From Candidatus Latescibacterota bacterium (GTDB lineage Bacteria; Latescibacterota; MWCZ01): 64,000 bases of DNA. Each line of letters begins with the position of its first letter. Position 1 is the first letter of the stretch. Under the pieces are notes generated by a model. It was given only the letters and a program-made list of their open reading frames with translations. It made no database searches and had not been told where the DNA came from. Below are positions 1 to 8,875 of this stretch, one piece after another. Both the position numbers and the translations under genes were made by a program. The stretch spans positions 320,372 to 384,371 of the forward strand of contig JAKJDF010000002.1 of assembly GCA_022706085.1 (NCBI GenBank), in the 5' to 3' direction.

Positions 1-318
1 GCGCGCTGGTGGAACACGCGCGACCTCCAGACATATCAGGCCAGATGCCTGCAAGGCAAGACACCGACCGCGGAGACGGAGGTGCTTACGCCGCGCGAAG
101 TACGCGAGGAGATCGTGCTTCTGAGCCTTCGCACGAAAGAAGGGCTCCGCTGGGATTCCCTACCCGACGTGTGTCACGCGGAGGCGCGCGCGGCGTTGAG
201 GCCGTTGGAGGTTGCGGGATTGTTGGACGTAGGCGCAGACGGATGTCGCCTTTCGCGACGCGGGTTCATCGTCGGGGACGCGGTAATCCGCCAGATGGTT
301 GATCTCGTGTGCGTCTGA
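1..318 (+). CDS. hemW: HemW-like radical SAM protein, C-terminal fragment
   Basis: Only the last 105 codons are in the window; the reading frame is open from the first base. The fragment begins RWWNTRDLQTYQ and continues to EIVLLSLRTKEGL, followed by a winged-helix-like end (RLSRRGFIVGDAVIRQMVDL). This is the usual C-terminal HemN domain of HemW/HemN-like proteins. HemW is known as a heme chaperone or coproporphyrinogen dehydrogenase-like protein. The catalytic radical SAM part (CxxxCxxC) would lie upstream and cannot be checked. The next gene starts about 80 bases downstream on the same strand, so the two may be co-transcribed. The fold assignment is solid; the exact HemW versus HemN role is inference. 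Confidence 0.8.
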   Translation, partial: ARWWNTRDLQTYQARCLQGKTPTAETEVLTPREVREEIVLLSLRTKEGLRWDSLPDVCHAEARAALRPLEVAGLLDVGADGCRLSRRGFIVGDAVIRQMVDLVCV

Positions 319-395
319 TTGGTCACAGTGCGCGTTTCCCCGTACATTTGCTCAGGGTCGGTTCGGCGTGTGAGGGGGCTCCGTGGAGAGAGATT

Positions 396-2786
396 GTGCG
401 TTTGAGACATATCGCCACGCTGGTTCTGTGCGCGTGTACGGTCGTGCTGGCAGCCGGTGCGACTGAAGAACTTCCGCTGCTTCCACCGCTCCGAATCCCT
501 CCTGTCCTGACCTCTGCCTTTTGCGAATACCGCCCTCTTCGTTTCCATGCGGGGATAGATTACTCGACCGGACGCCGTAAGGGACTGCCGATACAGGCCA
601 TTGCAGACGGGTATGTCTGGCGGGTGAGGGTCTCCCCTTTCGGGTACGGCAAGGTTCTCTACTTCCGTCTCAATGACGGGAGAGTCGCGGTATTTGCCCA
701 TCTGAGCCGCTTCACACCGCGCGTGGAAGAGCTTCTCCTCGAGAAACAGACAAAGAACGAGCAATTTGTCGCGGAGGTCTTCTTCGAACCGGGTGAAGCC
801 CCGGCCAGACAGGGCGAGGTAATCGCGTATTCGGGAGACACGGGCGCCGGCCCGCCACACCTCCATTTCGAGCTGAGAAACGAGCGAAACGTCGCCCTCA
901 ACCCCCTTCTCCAGGGATACGCATTTCCGGACAATATCCCTCCTCGCGTATTCGCAGTAGCGTTCATTCCGCTGGACGGGCGTGCACGTATCGACGGGAA
1001 GCCTGAGTTCTCAAACGTGAAGCTTGTGTACCGGAATGGCGCGTGGACGATCCCCCGGCTTCCGGAACTCAGCGGGAGAGTCGGGGTTACCATCGCGGCG
1101 GCAGACCAGGTCCAACGCACCGGAAATATCGTCGGTATCTTCGGTACCACGCTGTCCATTGACAGGCAGGAGGTGTTTCGCCGTGAGTACGATAACCTCG
1201 AGATGGACAACCAGTTCCACGCGCCCTTTGACAGGAGCTTCGTTGTCAACCGGGTGACAAAAGGCCGCTACTATAACCTCTTCAAGCTCCCCGGGAACAG
1301 GCTGAGCTTTTACGGGGATGCCCCGGCCGGAGCGGGTATTCTCCAGTGTGGGAGCGGATCGGGGCAAAACCCGGGCCTCTCACTCGCGAGGGGCCTTCAC
1401 GAAGCTGCGATCACGGTATCCGACGCCGCCGGGAACACCACGCGCGTGCGCTTCAGCTTTCGCGTTGACAGGAATCCGGAGTTTGTCGCCTTTACCCTGC
1501 GCGATTCCGCCGGTGTGAAGGTGTTTTCGGCGACGGCCGAGGATTCAGGCGACGTCCTCCGGATTCTCGCATCTGGTGGAGAAACAGGATCAAAAACCAT
1601 CGAAGGCCGAGACCGTGTAGAGTGGACCATTTCCGTCAAAAACCCGGCGACACCCATCCGTGTCGTAGTGACGGATTCTGCAGGAAGTCGCTCCGTGCAG
1701 TCAATCCGCCCGAATGACTTCGCGACCGCGCCGCGGCTCCATGAAGAACATACGTGGGGCCGAGACTGGCTGCTGGTTACCCTCAAGACTTCACGCCCCT
1801 TGGGGGGCATTCCCTCAGCGGTGGCGCTTCGACCGCCGGTCGCCGCGACGAAGCTCGATCCGGCAGCCCTTTCCGCCTCGCTCTCTCGACCGGAGGTTCT
1901 GCCTGATCCAGAATGGCCGTCGCCCGATTACCGCGGCAGATGGGAGAACGGCAGTGACGGCACCTACGCGATCACCGAGCGCGCGGGAAACGACACCCTG
2001 CAAGTTCTTTCCGAGTGGGTCGCGAATCTGACGTACCGGCTCACAATACCGCTCACTTCACTTGGCGGGGACGTCGACACGGTCCGGATTCCTGCGGATG
2101 GCGCGGAGATCAACATCCCCGTCCAAGGCAGGCTTTTCACTCCCATGGGAGGAGTATACTCTCATGCCGGCGGTGCATGTTCGGTAATGTGCCCTCCGGG
2201 GGCGCTCGGGGAACCGGTGTTCGTGCGAGTTCAGGAGACCACGCTGCACCGGCCTCCCGAACCAGAACTCCGGCAGGTCGGAAGGGCGTTTCGCGTCGAA
2301 CCTCAGGAACAACCGCTGGCGGACGAAGTACACGTTCAAATCCGTATTCCGGAAGGCGAGGACACCTCGGGCGTGGCGCTCTACGGAACGACGAACGGCA
2401 CCTTTCGGTTCTTGAGCGCGGAAAAGGACTCGACGGGCAGGTACGTGCGCGGACGTACGCGGTTGTTCTCAACGGTGTGTCTCTTCCGCGACACTTCCCC
2501 GCCACGGCTTGTCGTTTCGTCCCCGTCACCGAACGGAACGATCAGGAATGGCCTCGTCACCGTATCCGGCCACGTGGAGGACCGGGGATCGGGTCTTGAC
2601 CCGGGCCGCGACCCCTCCGAAGTGCGTCTCGACGGGAAATGGGTTCCGGCGGTGCCTGATGCGAGCGGTCATTTTGCGTACCGATCCGCAACTCCGCTTC
2701 CCTCCGGCCGTCACACGGTCTCCGTCAAAGCGCGCGATCTCGCCGGAAACGTTCGAGAAGTAAGCTTCGAGTTCAGGATACCGTGA
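396..2786 (+). CDS. Exported M23 (LytM-type) metallopeptidase with Ig-like C-terminal region
   Basis: This 796-residue protein is a predicted zinc endopeptidase acting on peptidoglycan cross-links or an extracellular substrate. I chose the GTG start because GGAGAG sits five bases upstream and the protein then opens with a normal signal peptide (MRLRHIATLVLCACTVVLAAG). The M23 domain is N-terminal: H51 and D55 in FHAGIDYSTG, H102 in FAHLSRF, and the HLH pair H155/H157 in GPPHLHFEL, so all expected metal and catalytic residues are present. About 600 residues follow with beta-rich, Ig-like character, ending in a module resembling bacterial Ig repeats (SGHVEDRGSGLDP ... VSVKARDLAGNVREVSFEF). The long C-terminal extension is unusual for a simple LytM hydrolase and suggests a cell-surface or secreted enzyme. 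Substrate is unknown. Confidence 0.85.
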   Translation: MRLRHIATLVLCACTVVLAAGATEELPLLPPLRIPPVLTSAFCEYRPLRFHAGIDYSTGRRKGLPIQAIADGYVWRVRVSPFGYGKVLYFRLNDGRVAVFAHLSRFTPRVEELLLEKQTKNEQFVAEVFFEPGEAPARQGEVIAYSGDTGAGPPHLHFELRNERNVALNPLLQGYAFPDNIPPRVFAVAFIPLDGRARIDGKPEFSNVKLVYRNGAWTIPRLPELSGRVGVTIAAADQVQRTGNIVGIFGTTLSIDRQEVFRREYDNLEMDNQFHAPFDRSFVVNRVTKGRYYNLFKLPGNRLSFYGDAPAGAGILQCGSGSGQNPGLSLARGLHEAAITVSDAAGNTTRVRFSFRVDRNPEFVAFTLRDSAGVKVFSATAEDSGDVLRILASGGETGSKTIEGRDRVEWTISVKNPATPIRVVVTDSAGSRSVQSIRPNDFATAPRLHEEHTWGRDWLLVTLKTSRPLGGIPSAVALRPPVAATKLDPAALSASLSRPEVLPDPEWPSPDYRGRWENGSDGTYAITERAGNDTLQVLSEWVANLTYRLTIPLTSLGGDVDTVRIPADGAEINIPVQGRLFTPMGGVYSHAGGACSVMCPPGALGEPVFVRVQETTLHRPPEPELRQVGRAFRVEPQEQPLADEVHVQIRIPEGEDTSGVALYGTTNGTFRFLSAEKDSTGRYVRGRTRLFSTVCLFRDTSPPRLVVSSPSPNGTIRNGLVTVSGHVEDRGSGLDPGRDPSEVRLDGKWVPAVPDASGHFAYRSATPLPSGRHTVSVKARDLAGNVREVSFEFRIP

Positions 2787-2875
2787 GGAGGAGACTGGTG
2801 TCGGGAGAGCGGGATTTTTACATTTCCCGAGTGCATCGGGGTTGCTTCCACGTGCTCTGAGACGGGACACGGTCT

Positions 2876-3757
2876 GTGGCGGGACTGGTTCGGACTTCAC
2901 GCGCTCTGTTGATCATAACGCGGCCGGCGAACGTCGTTCTCACGGCGGTTTCCGTTGCAGTTGGAGCTTCGTGTTCTTCCGCGCCGGCAGGCATCGCCCT
3001 CGTAACCGCGTGCGCGTGTGCTGCGCTAATCGCCGCCGGTGGATACGTGGCGAATGACTGTTTCGACGTGGAAACCGACCGCATAAACCGACCATACCGT
3101 CCGATCCCGAGCGGAGCGCTCAGCCGTCGAACGGCTGTTTCATGGGCGGTCATCCTCTTTGTCGCGGGTGTCTCGCTCTCATGGTTCTTGCCGAGTCACT
3201 TCGCCCTCATGGCCACGGTGATCGCTCTGGCACTCGTGTGGTACGCCGCGATACTGAAACGCACGGTTCTGTGGGGCCACGTCCTGGTCGCAACTATCAG
3301 TGGCAGCGCATTTGTGTTCGGGGGGATGCTGGGAACCCGCCTCGCTGCCGCGTTCGCGCCGGCCTTACTTGCCGCAGCGTTTCACCTCGGACGGGAGATG
3401 CTGAAAGCGGCGGCGGATTACCCGGGCGACATGGAACAGGGGTACGATACGATTGCTGTTCGCCGGGGTGTTGCACCCACGTGTCGACTGGCCTCCATTC
3501 CGCTTGCAGGCGTGATCGCGCTCTCTCCGATCCCGTTTATTATCGGTTGGTTTGGCTTTTTCTACCTCATTGGCGTAATTATCGTGATAGACGGGTTACT
3601 TGCGTACGTAATCGAACGGGTATGGCGATCGCCTGAAAGCGAAACAGCCGCGCGCATGGCGACATTGCTGAAATGGGGCATGGTGGCGGGCATCGCAACC
3701 GTGTGGGGGGATGTATGGACGCGCTCCTTGACGGGAGTTATGCTGACCTTGCGTTGA
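2876..3757 (+). CDS. UbiA-family membrane prenyltransferase
   Basis: A 293-residue integral membrane protein of the UbiA superfamily, which transfers a polyprenyl group from its diphosphate to an acceptor. The first Asp-rich motif is clear: N60-D61-x-x-D64-x-x-x-D68 in ANDCFDVETDRINRPYRPIP. A second Asp-containing motif follows in DYPGDMEQGYDT. Hydrophobic segments fill the rest. The N-terminal RPANVVLTAVSVAVGA and the NRPYRPIPSG tail of motif 1 resemble the geranylgeranylglycerol-phosphate geranylgeranyltransferase branch more than menaquinone or heme O enzymes, but this is by eye. Start is GTG. The 3' end overlaps the DUF92 gene by 43 bases, so the two are probably translationally coupled. 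Confidence 0.85.
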   Translation: MAGLVRTSRALLIITRPANVVLTAVSVAVGASCSSAPAGIALVTACACAALIAAGGYVANDCFDVETDRINRPYRPIPSGALSRRTAVSWAVILFVAGVSLSWFLPSHFALMATVIALALVWYAAILKRTVLWGHVLVATISGSAFVFGGMLGTRLAAAFAPALLAAAFHLGREMLKAAADYPGDMEQGYDTIAVRRGVAPTCRLASIPLAGVIALSPIPFIIGWFGFFYLIGVIIVIDGLLAYVIERVWRSPESETAARMATLLKWGMVAGIATVWGDVWTRSLTGVMLTLR

Positions 3758-4515
3758 GTTGTCTTGTTCTGGTCGTTTTCGCCTTTGTGGCATGGCGACT
3801 GGAGACGGTCACCGCGCCCGGCGCCGCGGTGATGACGGGTATGGGCGTCGCAATTCTCTATGTCGGGGGATGGCACTGGCTGCTGCCCATCGTGGCGTTT
3901 TTCGGCACATCAGTAGGCCTCTCGCGGATACGATTCGGCGACGCAGAACCTCACGGGCCAAGAGATGCATGGCAGGTTCTCGCAAACGGCGGCGTTGCCA
4001 CGGTGGGGGTTCTTCTCGCTGTTATGAATGTCCCGGAATGGCGCCTTGTTGATTCCCTCGCGTTTTACGCGGGAGCAATAGCGGCAGCCACCGCCGACAC
4101 GTGGGCTACAGAGATCGGTATCCGATTCGGAGGTCCTCCCCGGGACGTGATCAACGGGACTTCGCTGCGCAAGGGCGAATCCGGAGGTATTACCGGACTC
4201 GGGACCCTGGCGGCGGCCCTTGGCGCAATGATGATAGGTCTGATTGCGGTCACGATACCCCCGGACCAGCCGGAGGACTGGGTGGCTCTCGGGCACGTGA
4301 CGCTCGCCGGCTGGCTGGGTGCCATGCTGGACAGTTTCCTCGGCTCCGCGCTTCAGACACACTACCGCTGCCGAATATGCGGCGCGGAAACGGAATTATC
4401 AGAACACTGCGATACCGCGGCCGCCCCAAGACGAGGATTCCTCAGCAACAACCAGGTGAACTGGGCCTGCACCGCGTTCGGGGCATTTGCCGCGTGGGCG
4501 TTCGTCAGATGGTAA
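3715..4515 (+). CDS. DUF92 / VTE6-like membrane protein, possible prenyl-phosphate kinase
   Basis: A 266-residue polytopic membrane protein of the DUF92 family. Visible family features are APGAAVMTGMGVAILYVGGWHW, the soluble loop ATADTWATEIGIRFG, and the C-terminal GSALQTHYRCRICGAETELSEHCD followed by LSNNQVNWACTAFGA. The known plant and cyanobacterial member VTE6 is a phytyl-phosphate kinase that makes prenyl diphosphates. The ATG used here lies inside the end of the UbiA gene with a G-rich Shine-Dalgarno just upstream; the reading frame extends further upstream but without a better start. Overlap with a UbiA prenyltransferase supports a role in supplying or recycling its prenyl-diphosphate donor; this is inference. 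The extra CxxC...C cysteines near the end may bind metal. Confidence 0.8.
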   Translation: MDALLDGSYADLALSCLVLVVFAFVAWRLETVTAPGAAVMTGMGVAILYVGGWHWLLPIVAFFGTSVGLSRIRFGDAEPHGPRDAWQVLANGGVATVGVLLAVMNVPEWRLVDSLAFYAGAIAAATADTWATEIGIRFGGPPRDVINGTSLRKGESGGITGLGTLAAALGAMMIGLIAVTIPPDQPEDWVALGHVTLAGWLGAMLDSFLGSALQTHYRCRICGAETELSEHCDTAAAPRRGFLSNNQVNWACTAFGAFAAWAFVRW

Positions 4516-5573
4516 GGGCAACAGGCCTGGAACGCCTGCGTTCCCTGTGCAGCCGTTCCGTCGCCGATGGAGAAGTGCCCGGGGGAGTTCTGGTTGTCGG
4601 CCGACACGAGGAAACGCTCGTCGAACTTGCGTTCGGAAATCGGGCGGTCCTTCCGTTCGAAGAACCTTCCACCCCTGATACGATCTACGACTGGGCCTCG
4701 CTGACAAAGCCCGTAGTAACCGCCACCCTCTTCATGCAGGCGCTCGAAGAGGGGCGCGTGCACCTGTGGGAACCTCTGGGGCGCTGGCTGGCCGTTGCTG
4801 CAGACAGCCCACTTTCTGGCGTGACACCACGCCAGTTGCTGCTTCACACAAGTGGCCTTCCCGCAGGGCTTCCGCTTCCAGACGGAGGGTGCACCCGGGA
4901 TGAATACGCAAACCTGATCATCGAGGCCGGTCTCAAAACCGCGCCTGACGCGGAGTTCCTGTACAGCGACCTGGGATTCCATCTCCTCGCCGCGGTCGTG
5001 GAAAAGGTGTACGGGCAGCCACTGGAAACACTTGCTCAGAACCGCATCCTCCGCCCGCTCGGAATGACCGACACGTCGTTCTGCGTTGCATCGGGAGACA
5101 TCTGGCGTACCGCGCCTACCGAGAGAGCGAACGGTGAGATGTTGCGGGGCATCGTACACGACCCCGTTGCGCGCGAATTCGGGGGCGTAGCCGGCCACGC
5201 GGGCCTGTTCGGCACCGCACATGATCTCGCGCGTTTCTGCCGCATGGTGATCGGACGGGGACAACTGGAGGGAAGCCGAATACTCCAACCAGCCACGCTT
5301 GACCGCATGGTGGCGCCCGTGGACGTTGGGGGAGGTAATGTGCGGGCACTCGGGTGGGACGTCAACACGCGTTACTCGAACCCGCGGGGGGACATCTTGC
5401 CGGCGCGCGGAGTGGGGCACACCGGGTTCACCGGACCTTCCTGCTGGATTGATGCGCCGTCGGGGATCTTCATCGTCCTGATGACAAACCGCCTCCATCC
5501 AGACGGACAGGGGGACGCGGTGGGGCTTCGCAGACGCGTGGCCAATGTTGTTGCGGCAACCCTGTTACCCTGA
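4509..5573 (+). CDS. Class C beta-lactamase-family serine hydrolase
   Basis: A 354-residue penicillin-binding-protein-like serine hydrolase (beta-lactamase/transpeptidase fold; the family includes esterases, D-amino peptidases and AmpC). The three active-site elements are visible: SxxK as S64-L-T-K67, the tyrosine motif Y152-S-D, and a KTG-equivalent H304-T-G. The LLHTSGLPAG segment is typical of the family. The ATG overlaps the stop of the preceding DUF92 gene (ATGGTAA), so it is the last gene of that operon. No signal peptide is evident, so it is probably cytoplasmic, which is less common for the family. The 3' end overlaps the convergent sialidase-like gene by nine bases. Substrate is unknown. 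Confidence 0.87.
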   Translation: MVRATGLERLRSLCSRSVADGEVPGGVLVVGRHEETLVELAFGNRAVLPFEEPSTPDTIYDWASLTKPVVTATLFMQALEEGRVHLWEPLGRWLAVAADSPLSGVTPRQLLLHTSGLPAGLPLPDGGCTRDEYANLIIEAGLKTAPDAEFLYSDLGFHLLAAVVEKVYGQPLETLAQNRILRPLGMTDTSFCVASGDIWRTAPTERANGEMLRGIVHDPVAREFGGVAGHAGLFGTAHDLARFCRMVIGRGQLEGSRILQPATLDRMVAPVDVGGGNVRALGWDVNTRYSNPRGDILPARGVGHTGFTGPSCWIDAPSGIFIVLMTNRLHPDGQGDAVGLRRRVANVVAATLLP

Positions 5574-6728
5574 AACCTCCGTCTCCCCCACCAGTTTCCG
5601 GAACCCTTCCACTTTCGCGAATACGATCCGGTTGGAATCGTGGAAGTTGTGCGCGCCGTCATATGCCGTGCGCACGAGGTAGATGACGTTGTCTCCGTCA
5701 AACTGCCAGTCCACGTACTGAAAGCCGGTGTTTTTTACCGAATCTTCCGGCGTCTTTTCGTGGTCATCCACCATCAGGGTAGCATGTTTTTCCCACACCC
5801 TCAGATCGGCGGAGGAAAACAGCGAGAGACGGTTGCGTCGGATCGGCACCGGGGAATCCTGCATATCGTTGGAGAGCATCCAGTAACGGCCGCCGACGGG
5901 ATCCCGCCGGATGGTGAATTTGGAAAGGCCACCCGGCAGGTCAATGAACCCGGTCTGCGGGTCGAATTCCACGCGTGCGCCTTCGTCAACCACCCGGACC
6001 ATCGCAGCCTTGTTGAGCACTGGAATGGAATTGACGCGGAGGATGTCCCAGAGTGTCCCGTCAGGCGCTTGGACCATATTCCCTTCCAGCCATCCGTAGA
6101 CACCCCGTTCATTCGTGCTGAAATCGGGTGGATCTGTCCGGGGGTCGTACGGCAGCTTGTTCGTCATCTTCCATGCACGGGCGTCCAGAAGATCCGCGTC
6201 CTCATCGGCGGAGATCACAAACGCGCGAAACCCTTTGCCCCAGATCAACGGGTCGCAATCCTCGAACGCTCGGTAGATTCTACCGGATGAAAACAGCACG
6301 GGAACCGGCGCGCAATGGTAGTTCGGCGGATTGTGATAATGCCCGCCACGGAACAACAGGCCACTTGAATCATCCTTTGGATGCGTCCAGGTGAACCCGC
6401 CATCATCAGACCGCCGTATCACGATATCCCCGTACTGCGCGGAGGTGCCAAGGAGATACACGGCGCCGCGGTGCAGAAAAAGGCCGCTCCAGAACGCGCC
6501 CGAAATGTGGGTGACGTTCCACCACGAATGACCGTCATCTTCCGAGCGGTACACGCTGGTGAGGTGTTCCTCGCCCACATGATTCACAGGGCACCCGCGA
6601 CCGAAATAGTCGTGCGTGGCGAGGAGTGTCCCGTCCGGAAGCCGGAGAATGCTTGGGCTTCCGAGGTAGGTCAAGGTGCGTGGGTCCTGGAATTTGACGC
6701 TGCTGAGCCACTGGTACTTTTTCGGCAT
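5565..6728 (-). CDS. Sialidase-like (BNR/Asp-box) beta-propeller protein, no signal peptide
   Basis: This 387-residue protein resembles exo-alpha-sialidase-like six-bladed propellers. Asp-box-like turns are seen at SEDDGHSWWN and SDDGGFTWTHP, and an early LGSPSILRLPDG strand is typical. I chose the ATG at 6728 because GAGGTGAT lies seven bases upstream; an in-frame GTG twelve bases earlier lacks a good site. It starts MPKKYQWLSSVKFQDPRTLTYL with no export signal, unlike its close paralogue at 13.1 kb, which is a lipoprotein. It lies 61 bases downstream of nuoA on the same strand, an odd partner. Whether it cleaves sialic acid or another glycosidic bond is unknown. Confidence 0.75.
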   Translation of the reverse strand: MPKKYQWLSSVKFQDPRTLTYLGSPSILRLPDGTLLATHDYFGRGCPVNHVGEEHLTSVYRSEDDGHSWWNVTHISGAFWSGLFLHRGAVYLLGTSAQYGDIVIRRSDDGGFTWTHPKDDSSGLLFRGGHYHNPPNYHCAPVPVLFSSGRIYRAFEDCDPLIWGKGFRAFVISADEDADLLDARAWKMTNKLPYDPRTDPPDFSTNERGVYGWLEGNMVQAPDGTLWDILRVNSIPVLNKAAMVRVVDEGARVEFDPQTGFIDLPGGLSKFTIRRDPVGGRYWMLSNDMQDSPVPIRRNRLSLFSSADLRVWEKHATLMVDDHEKTPEDSVKNTGFQYVDWQFDGDNVIYLVRTAYDGAHNFHDSNRIVFAKVEGFRKLVGETEVSG

Positions 6729-6789
6729 CGGGAGGATCACCTCAGGGGAGGCTGTATCAGAAGTGGAGCTTCCGCCGTGTCGGGCGGAC

Positions 6790-7158
6790 TCATTTCCAGT
6801 CGAGCGCGCCTTTTTTCCATTCGTACACGAGCCCGACCACCAGCGTAAGGGTGAAGACGAGCATCGCGTAAAACGCCGTCATCCCTTCGTTCAACAACGT
6901 TCGAAACACCATCGCCCAGGGATAGAAGTAGACCACCTCAAGATCGAACACCACGAAAAGGATGGCGACGAGATAAAACTTCACATCGAATCGCATCCGC
7001 CCTTCCGCCACAGGGTCCAGACCAGATTCGTAAGGAATCGAGTTCTTGACATAGGTATGGTGCCGCGGACCCAGTATATGCACGCCGACCAGCATGGAGC
7101 CGGCGGCCACCAGCGCGAGGATAAGCATATAAAACAAAGGGATATACGACGGATACAT
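6790..7158 (-). CDS. nuoA: NADH-quinone oxidoreductase subunit A
   Basis: This 122-residue membrane subunit of respiratory complex I has the three expected transmembrane helices and the conserved loop YESGLDPVAEGRMRFDVKFY, followed by FDLEVVYFYPWA. ATG at 7158 is chosen because GGAGG precedes it by four bases; the frame continues upstream but without a ribosome site. In most bacteria nuoA is the first gene of the nuo operon. Here it is on the opposite strand, divergent from nuoBCDE and separated from it by about 600 bases, with a sialidase-like gene downstream instead of nuoB. The protein looks intact, so it is probably functional and separately regulated. Confidence 0.95.
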   Translation of the reverse strand: MYPSYIPLFYMLILALVAAGSMLVGVHILGPRHHTYVKNSIPYESGLDPVAEGRMRFDVKFYLVAILFVVFDLEVVYFYPWAMVFRTLLNEGMTAFYAMLVFTLTLVVGLVYEWKKGALDWK

Positions 7159-7266
7159 GATGCCTCCGTGCCACGTCTGTTCGGTGCTGATCTGCGTAAC
7201 CTGCATGGGAAAATAGTCTCACTCTGCAGGTTTTGCAAGCTGCGACCCGGGACGGGGAAATGGGAA

Positions 7267-7380
7267 GGGCGCAGGCGTCTGCCGGACACCTGCGCCCTCC
7301 AAGGGGATCCCGGTCAGCCAAGGGGGAGGAAGCCGACCGGGATAAGGTGTGATAGCCGGGAGGAGGACCGTCCATCACAC
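7267..7380. ncRNA. Three consecutive perfect hairpins between nuoA and nuoB, candidate structured RNA
   Basis: Three stem-loops follow one another with gaps of only 3-9 bases. Stem 1 is GGGCGCAGG (7267-7275) with CCTGCGCCC (7289-7297). Stem 2 is ATCCCGGTC (7307-7315) with GACCGGGAT (7335-7343). Stem 3 is GTGTGAT (7347-7353) with ATCACAC (7374-7380). Loops 2 and 3 share an AGCC start followed by a purine-rich GGGAGGA-type core, which on the minus strand reads as pyrimidine-rich TCCTCCC. Plus-strand loops would expose GGA motifs; minus-strand loops would be anti-Shine-Dalgarno-like. The strand is undetermined. It could be a small RNA, a nuoA or nuoB leader element, or a repeat. No Rfam family is recognised. 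Confidence 0.5.
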
Positions 7381-7775
7381 GGGGATCATTATTTTCCGAA
7401 TTTCTTCAGTATTAACGCCTCGAGCGGCACGCCGGTTCCTTTCGGAGCCGTTCGCGGACTTGCCGCATTCATCAGTAAAAGTACGCAATGTCTGTGCCAG
7501 TTCTGGAACGGCGTACACCGATTTCCGTGCTGTTGCTAAACGTTTAATATTGTGCATTAACCCGGTTTTGGCAAGTCCCTTCCCGTAAAATTCTTCATGA
7601 CAATTCTCAGCCGGATTCGGGACCGGGGAGCGACGTATTTTCGGGCGCCGTCGGAACGATCCTTGTTGGCGCACAAGCTGGCTCCTATCTTTGGTTTGCA
7701 ACAACCGGGGCCGGACGTTCAGGCGTTCTGCATTTATCCTCCGTTGTTGAACGCGGGACATTGCGAGGTTTCCCC
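7381..7775. other. Intergenic part upstream of nuoB
   Basis: About 400 bases without a convincing gene. It contains a locally AT-rich stretch near 7540-7560 (AAACGTTTAATATTGTGC) that could hold promoter elements for either direction. Short open frames exist on both strands (for example a 60-codon frame ending at 7375 on the minus strand) but show neither family similarity nor a good ribosome site. Confidence 0.4.
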
Positions 7776-8312
7776 TTGAAAGAAGGTTTTCTCGTAACAA
7801 GCGTCAAAGACGTCATCCGGTGGGGCCAGAAAAACAGCCTCTGGCCGATGTCCTTCGGCACGGCGTGTTGTGGAATTGAAATCATGGCACTGCTCGGGCC
7901 GCGGTTCGATCTTGCACGATTCGGAGCGGAAGCATCCCGTTTCACGCCCCGGCAATCGGACCTGCTTATCGTCGCCGGGCGCGTCTCCATCAAGATGATG
8001 CCGGTGCTTCAACGGATCTACGAGCAGATGCCCGAGCCGAAGTGGGTAATCAGCATGGGCGCCTGCGCATCGTCCGGGGGAGTGTTCAATACGTACACCC
8101 TGGTTCAGGGGGTTGACCAGTTCATCCCGGTGGACGTGTACGTGCCCGGTTGCCCCCCGCGCCCCGAAGCCCTCATCGATGCGGTCATGGAGATTCAGCA
8201 GATCATCGATCAGGGTGACGTTACGATTGCCCAGTTCAAGGCGTTTGCGAAAACCCACAATCCGGCTCCCGGGCAGCCACTCCTGCAGGTCGAACGAGGA
8301 CCGCGCGGATGA
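7776..8312 (+). CDS. nuoB: NADH-quinone oxidoreductase subunit B
   Basis: This 178-residue complex I subunit carries iron-sulfur cluster N2 next to the quinone site. Its cysteine ligands are visible: the tandem Cys in [11 protein letters not shown], one in [10 protein letters not shown], and one in [13 protein letters not shown] chose the TTG at 7776 because CGAGG lies seven bases upstream; another in-frame TTG fifteen bases earlier is possible. It is the first gene of a plus-strand run nuoBCDE and overlaps nuoC by ATGA. The N-terminus is shorter than in E. coli but normal for many bacteria. Function is certain by family. Confidence 0.96.
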   Translation: MKEGFLVTSVKDVIRWGQKNSLWPMSFGTACCGIEIMALLGPRFDLARFGAEASRFTPRQSDLLIVAGRVSIKMMPVLQRIYEQMPEPKWVISMGACASSGGVFNTYTLVQGVDQFIPVDVYVPGCPPRPEALIDAVMEIQQIIDQGDVTIAQFKAFAKTHNPAPGQPLLQVERGPRG

Positions 8313-8812
8313 ACGAGACACCTGCCCTCGCCCTTCAGTCCGAGTTTCCGGACGTCGTTCGCGGTGTTGCAAGACAATCCGGAACCCGTGAGCAATGGCG
8401 CGTTGACGTTTCAAAAGACGGCATTCTGCCGGTTCTCACGTACGCGAAAACCAGACTCGGTTATTGCTACCTTGCCGACATCACGGCGGTAGACTACCTC
8501 TCGATGCCAGATCCGCCGGAGCACCGGTTCGCTGTGGTGTACGTCCTCCGCTCGCGCGAGGTGGCCGAGCCGCTGGTGATCCGCGCGTTCGTACCGGAGA
8601 ATGATGCAGTAGTGGAATCCGTGACGCCGCTGTGGAACGCGGCAGACTGGCTCGAGCGCGAAGTATTTGACCTTTTTGGGATCACATTCCATCATCACCC
8701 GAACCTGATCCGAATTCTGATGCCGGAAAACTTCGACGCGCATCCGCTGCGGAAGGACTTTCCCACGGAAGGCGTCGGGTATCGGGACGATTTCCCGATC
8801 GTTACGAGATAG
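8309..8812 (+). CDS. nuoC: NADH-quinone oxidoreductase subunit C
   Basis: This 167-residue peripheral-arm subunit (30-kDa family) sits beside NuoB and NuoD. The signature [20 protein letters not shown], followed by [20 protein letters not shown], is the canonical NuoC motif. It is a separate gene here, not a nuoCD fusion. The ATG overlaps the nuoB stop (ATGA), indicating translational coupling. It ends 63 bases before nuoD. Confidence 0.96.
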   Translation: MNETPALALQSEFPDVVRGVARQSGTREQWRVDVSKDGILPVLTYAKTRLGYCYLADITAVDYLSMPDPPEHRFAVVYVLRSREVAEPLVIRAFVPENDAVVESVTPLWNAADWLEREVFDLFGITFHHHPNLIRILMPENFDAHPLRKDFPTEGVGYRDDFPIVTR

Positions 8813-8875
8813 ACTGATCGACACGCGCGGGCGCATTCCGGTTCCGTCGGTCCTATCTGTGCGCAAGGACACATC

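Noticed and set aside
7307-7343. SRP-like GGTCAG...GGAGGAAGCC in hairpin 2
   Set aside because: Lacks the GGAA tetraloop closed by a stem and the AGCA element; the 61.8 kb site fits better.
7375-7557. 60-codon minus-strand frame between nuoB and the hairpins ([20 protein letters not shown])
   Set aside because: No good ribosome site at a sensible distance and no family; left as intergenic although a short leader-peptide role cannot be excluded.
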